Source of the DNA: Clostridiaceae bacterium
GTDB taxonomy: Bacteria; Bacillota; Clostridia; Lachnospirales; Lachnospiraceae
DNA: 15,418 bases
Assembly: GCA_018378255.1 (NCBI GenBank)
Contig: JAGZXV010000144.1
Location: forward strand, 1-15,418
Direction of reading: 5' to 3'
Both the position numbers and the translations under genes were made by a program. A model generated the notes under the pieces. The model saw only the letters and a program-made list of their open reading frames with translations. It was not told where the DNA came from and did no database searches. Below, in pieces: positions 6,037 to 13,376 of this stretch; positions within the stretch are counted from its first letter, which is position 1; each line of letters opens with the position of its first letter.

Positions 6037-8697
6037 TTACTGCCATTCCCCCATCACATCACCATACCCGGTGCTCTGTCCTCCTAAAATATAATTCACC
6101 CGGTTCTCTTCTGTATTTTCCACCCACTTTACCGATGGCTTCCCAACCCAGTGGGCCGCAAGAATCTCATCGAATTTCACAGCCTGCCTCTGGGTTTCCT
6201 GATCGCCCTCCTCCCAGCCGATGCTATAACGGTATCCGCTGTCCAATACGCGGGGATAGAGATTTTCCGTGGAGTAAAGTGTCACTTCATCAGGCGATGC
6301 CATTTCTCCATAACGGTACATGGCCGCCATAGTCTTAGTGCTGTCATCATAGACAACGGTCCCTCCATACTTATAGCCGTCTGCCAGTTTTTTAACCAAT
6401 GTCATATCGCTGTCAAAAGAATACACGCTGTCTGTAAACATGCTGAACTCACTCACGCTGTAAAACAGTTCATTCAGTCCGTCCCCGTTGATGTCCAGGC
6501 TGGCAAAACTGCTGTAAGAAGGCCAGTCCGGATCGCCGTTGGTTTCATTTTCCTTAAGAAAGCGGTAATACGCCTGGGCAGCCGCATCCTTTTTTAACGG
6601 CAGAACATCAAACAGAAACCGTTCATTTTCACCATTCAAATCGCTGATTCTGACCGGATCATACTTTCCCCAATCCGTATACAGCTCCCCGTCTATGATG
6701 TCATACCAGCCCACAGATGTTTTAACAACTGTTTTATCCGAACCGTCCAAACCAGTGCGGTACAGGGAACCGCTTTCATAATAGTATATTTTATTTTCAT
6801 GCATGAGGAAACTGCCTATGGTACCTTCATTTCCCGACGCTATAAATTCAGGTTCTTTTCCCAGCTGCATCCTGAACAGGCTGATCCCTTCATCATAATA
6901 AAAATAACCGTCTTTGATGCAGAACTGGAACCAGTCCACATCCGGAATTACCAGCGCATCCTCTCCCGTCTTTAAATTCAGGCAGTGAAGGCCCTTTGAA
7001 GTCCCGTCATAACCGGCCTCATTCAGATAATACAGGGAACTGCCAACCAGGCTGATCTCTCCGCCAAGCCCGGTTCCAAGGCTGGTTTCCTTACCATCAT
7101 CATCAATATACAGGATCTCCCCGCCGATTTTTCCCTTGCTCCAGATGAACAGCCGGCCGGCCGATTTTCCCAGTATTTCAAGCCACTGTCCGTCCCCCAG
7201 GGATTTGACCTGTTCCCGGCCGCTTCCATCGGTTTTTATCTTCCATACGGCATTTCCCTTTCCATTTTCCGCACCGGAGCAATAGTAAATCCAGTCCCCA
7301 TCCAAAACTTTATTGCTGGAATCCGCTGTCCGGTCATCACATAATTTGTTCATTCCCGTTCCGTCTTTTTTTATGTAATAGAGCTTGGAATCGTCATAAA
7401 TATCGGAGAAATAGAGCCATTCCCCATCGGAAACAATCACTCCGGCATTCAAGTCCTTTGAATTCATCCGGGCCAGTTCCTTATCTTCCTTCCAGCCCTC
7501 AGCATTTATAACCTCATCCACTTCCTTCTGTTCTTTTACCAATTGCCCCTCTCTGACTGCAAATGGATTCCAAACCGATTTTTCCATATGTTCCGGCAGA
7601 TCAAACCGCTCTGTCAGACGTCCGTTCTGATAAACCCATACGACTGCTCCAGAATCTTTCAGCCCCGATGCGCCGCCTTCCAAAACACTCTGATAATCCA
7701 TCACATAATATTGATACTCTTCTTGTTCCGACGGCAGTTCGATGACTTCGCAGGCTGATTTTCCATAGGAATCATAAAGATAACGCCCATTTTTTTCATC
7801 TCCCCGGTTCAGGGAATTAATCAAACGGTTTTCTCCTGCCGCCAGACCATCTAAGTCCAACGGTTCTTTATCCCGCTCATCCCAAGTGAGCACAATCTGC
7901 CATTCCGCCGCTGATTTTTGAACAAATGGAAGCGTAATCTCCGGTTCATCTTCCTTTGCATACATAACCGTAGTTAAAGGATTAAACCCTTCTTTTTTTA
8001 TAACGGCCGTATAAACTCCCTTTTTCAGCCCAATTGAAAAAGTTCCGTCCCGCCCTGTCTCCAAACTCAGTTCCGGTTCCCCATCCATACAGTTGATGCC
8101 GCTCCAGATATCCACCTGAGCCCCTGCCAGGCCCGGCAGAGAAGCCTCATATTCCGTTTTCCAGCCTTCTTCGTCCAGAATTTCTTCCTGATCCCTGCCC
8201 AGTTCTTCCGCTCTGATCTCCACGCCTTTAAAATCCAGAGGATATAATGCCTCATGATCCTCCTCTTTGTCCAGCAGCATGACCTGTGTCTGCGGGGCGT
8301 GGGGTTCTGTTTCCTTCACTTCCGGTTCCATCACTACCGTTATGTAATCCTCTTTTTGAAATACCAGGTAGTAATCTTCCTGTACGTCTTCCACTTCCCA
8401 GGAATATATGCCTTTTTCATCTGTTTCCATTTTCACAAATGGCTTTTTATCCCCTTTTATGCCGACGCCAACCCACGCCTCTTCTACAGGATCCCCGTCT
8501 TCATCCACCACGGCCCCCTGGATCAGCCTGGTTTCCATATCCGGTTTCCCATCAAAATTCTCCACCAGCGGAGTTTTCTTCAAACGGTATTCTTCCCCTG
8601 AAAAATCCAGATTTCCGGCAATCTTTATCCCGGCTGCCACTCCTGCCGCCAAAACCACAACAGCGGCCAAACCATATATCACTTTCTTTGCCTTCAT
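6037..8697 (-). CDS. Membrane-anchored multidomain surface protein (carboxypeptidase-regulatory-like, DUF5050-like propeller)
   Basis: An 886-residue extracytoplasmic protein. The start chosen is ATG 8697 with AAGGGG just upstream; an in-frame ATG 45 nt earlier would precede the hydrophobic anchor with a poor leader and lies against the murA terminator. Residues 6-28 form a signal anchor without a lipobox. Two beta-sandwich modules of carboxypeptidase-regulatory-like type follow (about 56-125, with QGAVVDEDGDPVEEAWV; about 187-258, with SLETGRDGTFSIGLKKGVY). A DUF2135-like piece around 266-285 (VLTWDERDKEPLDLDGL) comes next. From about 410 to 700 repeats such as LYYIKKDGTGMNKL and VWKIKTDGSGREQV indicate a DUF5050-like beta-propeller. 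SLDINGDGLNELFY (733-746) is a calcium-loop-like motif. There is no visible catalytic motif, so a binding or sensory role is more likely than an enzyme. Its gene sits directly before the kinase gene. Confidence 0.85.
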   Translation of the reverse strand: MKAKKVIYGLAAVVVLAAGVAAGIKIAGNLDFSGEEYRLKKTPLVENFDGKPDMETRLIQGAVVDEDGDPVEEAWVGVGIKGDKKPFVKMETDEKGIYSWEVEDVQEDYYLVFQKEDYITVVMEPEVKETEPHAPQTQVMLLDKEEDHEALYPLDFKGVEIRAEELGRDQEEILDEEGWKTEYEASLPGLAGAQVDIWSGINCMDGEPELSLETGRDGTFSIGLKKGVYTAVIKKEGFNPLTTVMYAKEDEPEITLPFVQKSAAEWQIVLTWDERDKEPLDLDGLAAGENRLINSLNRGDEKNGRYLYDSYGKSACEVIELPSEQEEYQYYVMDYQSVLEGGASGLKDSGAVVWVYQNGRLTERFDLPEHMEKSVWNPFAVREGQLVKEQKEVDEVINAEGWKEDKELARMNSKDLNAGVIVSDGEWLYFSDIYDDSKLYYIKKDGTGMNKLCDDRTADSSNKVLDGDWIYYCSGAENGKGNAVWKIKTDGSGREQVKSLGDGQWLEILGKSAGRLFIWSKGKIGGEILYIDDDGKETSLGTGLGGEISLVGSSLYYLNEAGYDGTSKGLHCLNLKTGEDALVIPDVDWFQFCIKDGYFYYDEGISLFRMQLGKEPEFIASGNEGTIGSFLMHENKIYYYESGSLYRTGLDGSDKTVVKTSVGWYDIIDGELYTDWGKYDPVRISDLNGENERFLFDVLPLKKDAAAQAYYRFLKENETNGDPDWPSYSSFASLDINGDGLNELFYSVSEFSMFTDSVYSFDSDMTLVKKLADGYKYGGTVVYDDSTKTMAAMYRYGEMASPDEVTLYSTENLYPRVLDSGYRYSIGWEEGDQETQRQAVKFDEILAAHWVGKPSVKWVENTEENRVNYILGGQSTGYGDVMGEWQ

Positions 8698-8734
8698 ACT
8701 CTTACCCCTTTTTACGCTTATTTCTTGTTTTTTA

Positions 8735-8789
8735 CACAACAAAACCGGGGCATCAAAAATGTTCCTCTAAACACATTTCCAACACCCCG
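8735..8789 (-). terminator. Rho-independent terminator of murA
   Basis: On the - strand a 17-bp stem with several G-U pairs (plus-strand 8773-8789 with 8746-8762) ends in CCCCGG and is followed by GGTTTTGTTGTG. The wobble pairs form only in RNA made leftward, since the + strand copy would have A-C mismatches, so the signal is directional and belongs to murA. The surface-protein gene begins about 40 nt beyond. Confidence 0.85.
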
Positions 8790-8802
8790 ATAGTATCTTT
8801 AA

Positions 8803-10095
8803 TTAACAGATCTTTAATTTAAATTTCTGTACTTCTTTTTCCGAATCAATCTTCTCAATTATGGCGCCAAGTCCCTGAAGTTTTCTCTCAAAATGCTCAT
8901 ATCCCCGCTGGATATAACCGATCTGATCCACAACCGTGTAGCCATCGGCCGCCAGTCCTGCAATCACCAGGGCTGCGCCTGCACGAAGATCCGGCGCATC
9001 CACCTGCGCTCCGGTAAATCCGTTCACGCCGGTAATAACCGCCACATTGCCTTCCACTTTGACATTACCGCCCATCCGGGCCAATTCATCCACATATTTA
9101 AAACGGTTTTCAAAAATGCTCTCCGTCACAATGCTTGTCCCTGTTGCCAGCGCCAGAGTAACTGTAATCTGAGGCTGCATGTCAGTAGGAAATCCCGGAT
9201 ATGGAAGGGTTTTAATATTGGTAGGTTTCTGTTTCGGTTTTCCTACCACCCGGACCGCATCGTCAAATTCGACAACTTCGCAGCCCATCTCCATCAGCTT
9301 TGCAGAAATAGCCTCCAAATGCTTAGGGATTACATTCTTTACCATAACATCTCCCCGGGTCACAGCAGCGGCACACATAAAGGTGCCTGCTTCAATCTGG
9401 TCCGGAATGATGGAATACTCGGTTCCATGGAGCCTTCTCACGCCTTTAATACGGATGATATCCGTTCCGGCCCCTTTGATGCTCGCTCCCATGCTGTTCA
9501 GGAAGTTTGCCACATCAACTATGTGAGGTTCCTTGGCAGCGTTTTCTATAATCGTCTGTCCCTCAGCCAGCGTGGCCGCCATCATGATATTGATAGTTGC
9601 CCCTACGGACACCACATCCAGATAAATATGGCTTCCCACCAGGTCAATTGCATGGGCCACCACAGCGCCCCGCTCTATGGATACATCCGCCCCTAATGCA
9701 CGGAATCCCTTGAGGTGCTGGTCAATGGGCCTGCTTCCGATATCACATCCTCCGGGAAGAGGAACTTCAGCGCTTTTATATTTTCCAAGAAGCGCGCCTA
9801 TAAAATAATAAGACGCTCTGATCTTCCTTATATAATCATCATCCACAGATACTTCTTTTATATCCCCGGCATTGATTCTCACCGTATGACGGTCGATCCG
9901 GTCCACTACAGCCCCGATCTCCATAATCGCTTCCAAAAGTACATTTATATCTCTGACATCGGGCAAATTATCAATCACAACGTCTTCATCTGTCATAATA
10001 GCAGCAGCCAATATCCCCAGAGCAGCATTCTTAGCTCCGCTGATATTCACTTCCCCTACCAGCGGGTTACCGCCCTTCATAATATACTGTTCCAT
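8803..10095 (-). CDS. murA: UDP-N-acetylglucosamine 1-carboxyvinyltransferase (MurA)
   Basis: Catalyses the first committed step of peptidoglycan synthesis in the cytoplasm: transfer of enolpyruvate from phosphoenolpyruvate to UDP-N-acetylglucosamine. The 430-residue length is standard. Key features are Lys22-Asn23 in NISGAKNAALGIL, the catalytic loop LPGGCDIGSRPIDQHLKG with Cys117 (the fosfomycin target, here Cys not Asp), and PGFPTDMQPQ with the conserved Asp305. The C-terminal GYIQRGYEHFERKLQ is also typical. ATG 10095 follows GAGGTG. A consensus promoter lies about 70 nt upstream and a terminator directly downstream, so it is a single-gene unit. Firmicutes often carry two paralogues (murAA/murAB or murZ); which this is cannot be told, as no diagnostic neighbour is present. 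Confidence 0.97.
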   Translation of the reverse strand: MEQYIMKGGNPLVGEVNISGAKNAALGILAAAIMTDEDVVIDNLPDVRDINVLLEAIMEIGAVVDRIDRHTVRINAGDIKEVSVDDDYIRKIRASYYFIGALLGKYKSAEVPLPGGCDIGSRPIDQHLKGFRALGADVSIERGAVVAHAIDLVGSHIYLDVVSVGATINIMMAATLAEGQTIIENAAKEPHIVDVANFLNSMGASIKGAGTDIIRIKGVRRLHGTEYSIIPDQIEAGTFMCAAAVTRGDVMVKNVIPKHLEAISAKLMEMGCEVVEFDDAVRVVGKPKQKPTNIKTLPYPGFPTDMQPQITVTLALATGTSIVTESIFENRFKYVDELARMGGNVKVEGNVAVITGVNGFTGAQVDAPDLRAGAALVIAGLAADGYTVVDQIGYIQRGYEHFERKLQGLGAIIEKIDSEKEVQKFKLKIC

Positions 10096-10166
10096 CTTAC
10101 ACCTCTATATACATTTGCTCTATTCAATTATTTTCTTACATTTTTTTTACAACTATACCTTTGCTA

Positions 10167-10194
10167 ATTATAACACATGAACAGAATTTGTAAA
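10167..10194 (-). promoter_or_regulatory. Sigma-A promoter of murA
   Basis: On the - strand, -35 TTTACA (10194-10189), a 16-bp spacer, and a perfect -10 TATAAT (10172-10167) preceded by TG one base upstream (extended -10). Transcription would start near 10160, giving a leader of roughly 65 nt to the murA ATG. Confidence 0.8.
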
Positions 10195-10598
10195 GCTTTC
10201 CTGGGTTTTCCCTTGGTAAAAGCCCGCAAATAAAGTCCTTCATTTTCTTCAATAAATATTAATATTTACCATATTTTCCCATATTCGACACAGTTTTTGT
10301 AACTGCTATTTATGCAATTTAAGTCTGTCTCTTAAAATAGACTGACTACGGCAGTTTTTATGGCCCGGTATTAAATTTTTCTGTTTTTTTAATTATAAGA
10401 CTTTATGAAATTTATGGTTTCCAAACAGTTATCATAAGCAATATGCCCAAGATCCTCTGCGCTCCTGCTCTTTTCGTTAAAAATATATCTATTGTCTTAA
10501 AATATTTCAGCACTATTCATACTCATACAGCCTCTTTCCTGCACTCTTAGAAAGAATTTTCAAACACACTCTGGGGACCGCTTCAGCAGCCCAAGTTA
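10195..10598. other. AT-rich intergenic stretch without a gene
   Basis: No reading frame of plausible composition or with a ribosome binding site is seen on either strand. An imperfect inverted repeat at 10322-10347 (AGTCTGTCT against AGACTGACT, nine pairs with one mismatch) and a weaker one at 10203-10225 are the only structures. No tRNA or known riboswitch pattern was recognised. It may be decayed sequence or hold an unrecognised small RNA. Confidence 0.5.
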
Positions 10599-10811
10599 TT
10601 ATCGGCATATTATAATACGATACCCATGTGAAACCAAAAACCCGCCTCCGTCAACATATGATGTTTCCGGCAGGCGGGTGATCCACAATTCATTCAGTTT
10701 ATGGAAGATTTGTCCCGGATGAGGCAGGCGTAATGAGCCAAGTTGACCGAATTCGGGGCAGATCTCCATCAAAGTAAGGCGCGCATGTGGCAGAAATGGA
10801 TATTCAAGCAC
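10599..10811 (-). other. Doubtful 70-codon reading frame, possibly an extragenic repeat rather than a gene
   Basis: A GTG-initiated frame begins 3 nt after the stop of the 826-residue gene and runs through the terminator hairpin, encoding a 70-residue peptide with segments such as LRLPHPGQIFHKLNELW. Running an open frame through a strong terminator argues against translation. The base composition here is richer in GC than the AT-rich stretch to the left, which could mark a separate, possibly dispersed, sequence element. No family is recognised. It is listed so that the segment between the gene end and the terminator is not left undescribed. Confidence 0.25.
10630..10679 (-). terminator. Strong leftward rho-independent terminator
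   Basis: On the - strand ACCCGCCT (10679-10672) pairs with AGGCGGGT (10647-10640). The stem continues inside with CCG/CGG and an AACAT/ATGTT inner helix with a 3-nt loop. It is followed by TTTTTGGTTT (10639-10630). It lies about 135 nt past the stop of the 826-residue surface-protein gene and most likely ends that transcript. Confidence 0.8.
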
Positions 10812-10814
10812 CCC

Positions 10815-13295
10815 CTAATTCTTATCAACAGAAAGTCCACAGATAAAGTCATTATTCATGCTCTGGAAGTAGGTATTCCCATCTCCTAATCCCATCTTAT
10901 AAGTTTCTTCCGTAACAGGGTCGTACACAGAAACATTATACTGATCATAACCATACAGCAGCAGGTAGCCTCCATCATCACGGTATGCGGCCACCGGACA
11001 TCCCTTATCAATAAAATACAAAATCTGATTTAAAGAACATCCCCTCGCATCCAATATCAAAACATCTTCAAATGCCTGACTGGATGTGATCTCCCCTAAC
11101 CGGCTGGTCAGTTTATAGGCAGCAGTCTTGGGATCACGTATGGTTTTCGCAGGATTTCTATTAATCCGGTCCCAAAGAATCTGGTGATTGCTGTCAGTTA
11201 CAAATCCCATTTTGTCATACGAGAGCTGCACCGCCTCCGCAAAATCATCCGTAACTCCCAAAAGCTGTCCCGCCCCATATGCATAGAAGCGCAGTTTACT
11301 GGACGGATTATTCTGCTGTATCACAAGATGTTCCGCATTTTCCCCGGAAATCTGTTTCGGAGTACTCACTTTAACGCTTCTGGAATTCTTAATCTCGCTG
11401 CTCAACTGGACAAAATACAGCTGGCGGCGTTCCGGTGAGGCATACCAGCCTATTCCGTCCATGCTCTGGTCTTTAACCTCTTCATTGCAAACAATGGTAT
11501 CTTTATCTGTCTTAATATAGTCTCCATCCCCGCTCTTTGTCAGCCGGTCCATATGGATTCTGCCGTCTTCTACTACTACAGAAGACAGATACCGTCCCGA
11601 TTTTTCGTATCGTGTCAGTATTTCCATCTTATCATCAATAATTTCCAGAGCATACATAGGCAATGTTTCTACCCGCCCATGAACGGTCCAAAGATCATCT
11701 TTATTGGCCAGCCCATAAATGAAATCGTTATTGACAAAACCAAGAGCTCTCATAACCGCTCCTTCGGAATTGGTAATCTCCACTTTTTGACCTGTCTGAA
11801 GATCCATGAGATGAATCAATTCAGATTGGTAAAGATCGGCGCCATCCTGCCATGCCACCCTCTTTCCATCCTGACTGACCGCAAAACCGTGTTCATCCAA
11901 AGAATCGGCAACGACTATATATTCTTTGCTGTTTAAATCAATTCCATATATTGCGTGATTTAAATAAAAATACAGCATCTCGGTCCCGCCCAGACAGGCC
12001 AATTGTCCGATATCCGAAGACAGGCTGTCAAAGCTGGATGTCACTGGAAGGAAAAAGCTTTCATTGATCGTATTTCCTTCATATTTATACCGGTACATGC
12101 TGATTCCCATCATGCCTTCGTGCTTTCCGCGGTTCATATAGCCATACACCAGAAAGTCAATGTCTCCATTATCCGAAACGGAAATGATTCTGATATCGTG
12201 CTGGTCATACTGGCTCCTGGGGCTGTCATCATTGCCGCTCCGGAACGAGAAAATCCGCACTGCCTCTTTCTTTTCCTGATTATAACTCCAAAGATCCCGG
12301 TTCGCCCTGAATGCTAAAATATTGCCGTTGCCACTCTTGCGTACTGTGATATTCTCCTCATTTCCGATGCCAAGCAGAATTCTCTTACCGGAAAATAAAT
12401 ACTTGTCCCCATCAAAAATCTGATTGGTGGTCCGTTCAAAATCCATCAGATAAATCCTCTGGGGGCTCCATTTCATTGTGAAATTGTCACTTACTTCATA
12501 GTATTCCTTGTTGCCGTCTTCATTTACCCGGGAAGCGGTATAATCTGCCTGGACATTCCCCATGATTCCGTCCACTTCCTTCAGGGTAAGCTGTATGCTG
12601 CCTTCCAGCTGCATATCCAAGCCCGCCCATGTGATTTGGTTATAGCTGGATCTGATAGTTACATGCCCCAACGAGGAGTCATCCTCCGTACTGCTGCTCT
12701 CCAGATAAGTTGTGAGTGGCCGGGCCTGTTCATAATCAAATGTCCTGGTCGAAAAGTCCCTGGCGAAATCCACCATCTGACCGATATTTTCATTGTCTGT
12801 CCACATAATTCTAGTGTAATAGTTGATAACTCCATGCTGTTCCGTCTCCACAAACAAATGAAGCAGATACTGCTTGTCCTTGGTGAGAAGGTTCTGAATC
12901 GGCAGAACCACATTGGTACTCCCTGAGCTTTCTTCCCAGTTTTCCACCTCTGTCCGCTCCACAAGCCTTTGCAGATCCATGCTGCGGATCTCATAACGGA
13001 CAGCCAGAACGCTTTCCCCATAATCTGCAATCCTCAGGCCCAGTTTTCTGTCTGCCGGAAGTATAGTCAAAGCGTCATCACCGGCTACCCGGTCCATCTC
13101 CTGAAGATATCCGTGAAGGACATTCATCTCACTGTTATACATATCGGTATATACCACTGGAAGAGTCGCCTCTTCCATGGAAGTATATACCGTGTCAGAC
13201 TTCTCTGATGTATTCTTTTCAAATGCAAAAAATATGACCAGTGCGGCAATGAAAACACCGCACAGAATCCCTGCTTTTTTTATGATTTTTCCCAT
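10815..13295 (-). CDS. Membrane-anchored beta-propeller-like protein with degenerate C39-peptidase-like C-terminus
   Basis: An 826-residue exported protein of unrecognised role. Residues 7-25 form a hydrophobic signal anchor without a lipobox. The long middle (about 280-690) has repeated beta-rich units typical of propeller folds, for example KYLFSGKRILLGIG, HGFAVSQDGKRVAWQDGADLY and IGWYASPERRQLYF. The last 120 residues resemble the second half of a C39-like papain fold: GCSLNQILYFIDKGCPVAAY, then GGYLLLYGYDQYNVSVYDP. In active members a His stands before the GYD motif; here that stretch has Gly-Tyr-Leu, and no CGP-type catalytic Cys motif is obvious, so it is probably a non-catalytic domain. 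ATG 13295 follows AAAGGG. It has its own sigma-A promoter and a terminator downstream, so it is likely monocistronic. Similar propeller/C39 proteins are found next to cell-envelope genes in Lachnospiraceae, to my general knowledge. Confidence 0.85.
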   Translation of the reverse strand: MGKIIKKAGILCGVFIAALVIFFAFEKNTSEKSDTVYTSMEEATLPVVYTDMYNSEMNVLHGYLQEMDRVAGDDALTILPADRKLGLRIADYGESVLAVRYEIRSMDLQRLVERTEVENWEESSGSTNVVLPIQNLLTKDKQYLLHLFVETEQHGVINYYTRIMWTDNENIGQMVDFARDFSTRTFDYEQARPLTTYLESSSTEDDSSLGHVTIRSSYNQITWAGLDMQLEGSIQLTLKEVDGIMGNVQADYTASRVNEDGNKEYYEVSDNFTMKWSPQRIYLMDFERTTNQIFDGDKYLFSGKRILLGIGNEENITVRKSGNGNILAFRANRDLWSYNQEKKEAVRIFSFRSGNDDSPRSQYDQHDIRIISVSDNGDIDFLVYGYMNRGKHEGMMGISMYRYKYEGNTINESFFLPVTSSFDSLSSDIGQLACLGGTEMLYFYLNHAIYGIDLNSKEYIVVADSLDEHGFAVSQDGKRVAWQDGADLYQSELIHLMDLQTGQKVEITNSEGAVMRALGFVNNDFIYGLANKDDLWTVHGRVETLPMYALEIIDDKMEILTRYEKSGRYLSSVVVEDGRIHMDRLTKSGDGDYIKTDKDTIVCNEEVKDQSMDGIGWYASPERRQLYFVQLSSEIKNSRSVKVSTPKQISGENAEHLVIQQNNPSSKLRFYAYGAGQLLGVTDDFAEAVQLSYDKMGFVTDSNHQILWDRINRNPAKTIRDPKTAAYKLTSRLGEITSSQAFEDVLILDARGCSLNQILYFIDKGCPVAAYRDDGGYLLLYGYDQYNVSVYDPVTEETYKMGLGDGNTYFQSMNNDFICGLSVDKN

Positions 13296-13329
13296 GTATT
13301 ACAACACCCTTTGCCATTCTTATTTTTCT

Positions 13330-13358
13330 ATTGTATATGCTATCCATAAAAACCTCAA
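13330..13358 (-). promoter_or_regulatory. Sigma-A-like promoter of the 826-residue surface-protein gene
   Basis: On the - strand TTGAGG (13358-13353), a 17-bp spacer, then TACAAT (13335-13330). Both hexamers are close to consensus and the spacing is ideal. The promoter begins 18 nt past the stop of the proline-rich gene, and transcription would start about 30 nt before the ATG. Confidence 0.65.
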
Positions 13359-13376
13359 CTTAATCTTTTATGAATT

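Noticed and set aside
8286..8822. 178-codon + strand frame opposite the surface-protein gene
   Set aside because: Pro/Leu/Ser-rich shadow of an acidic protein; it crosses the murA terminator and has no plausible start signal.
8893..9696. 267-codon + strand frame opposite murA
   Set aside because: murA is unambiguous on the other strand; the antisense frame has no ribosome binding site and His/Arg/Cys-rich shadow composition.
10203..10225. GGGTTTT/AAAAGCCC hairpin upstream of the murA promoter as a terminator
   Set aside because: Short AT-rich stem with a bulge and no following T-tract.
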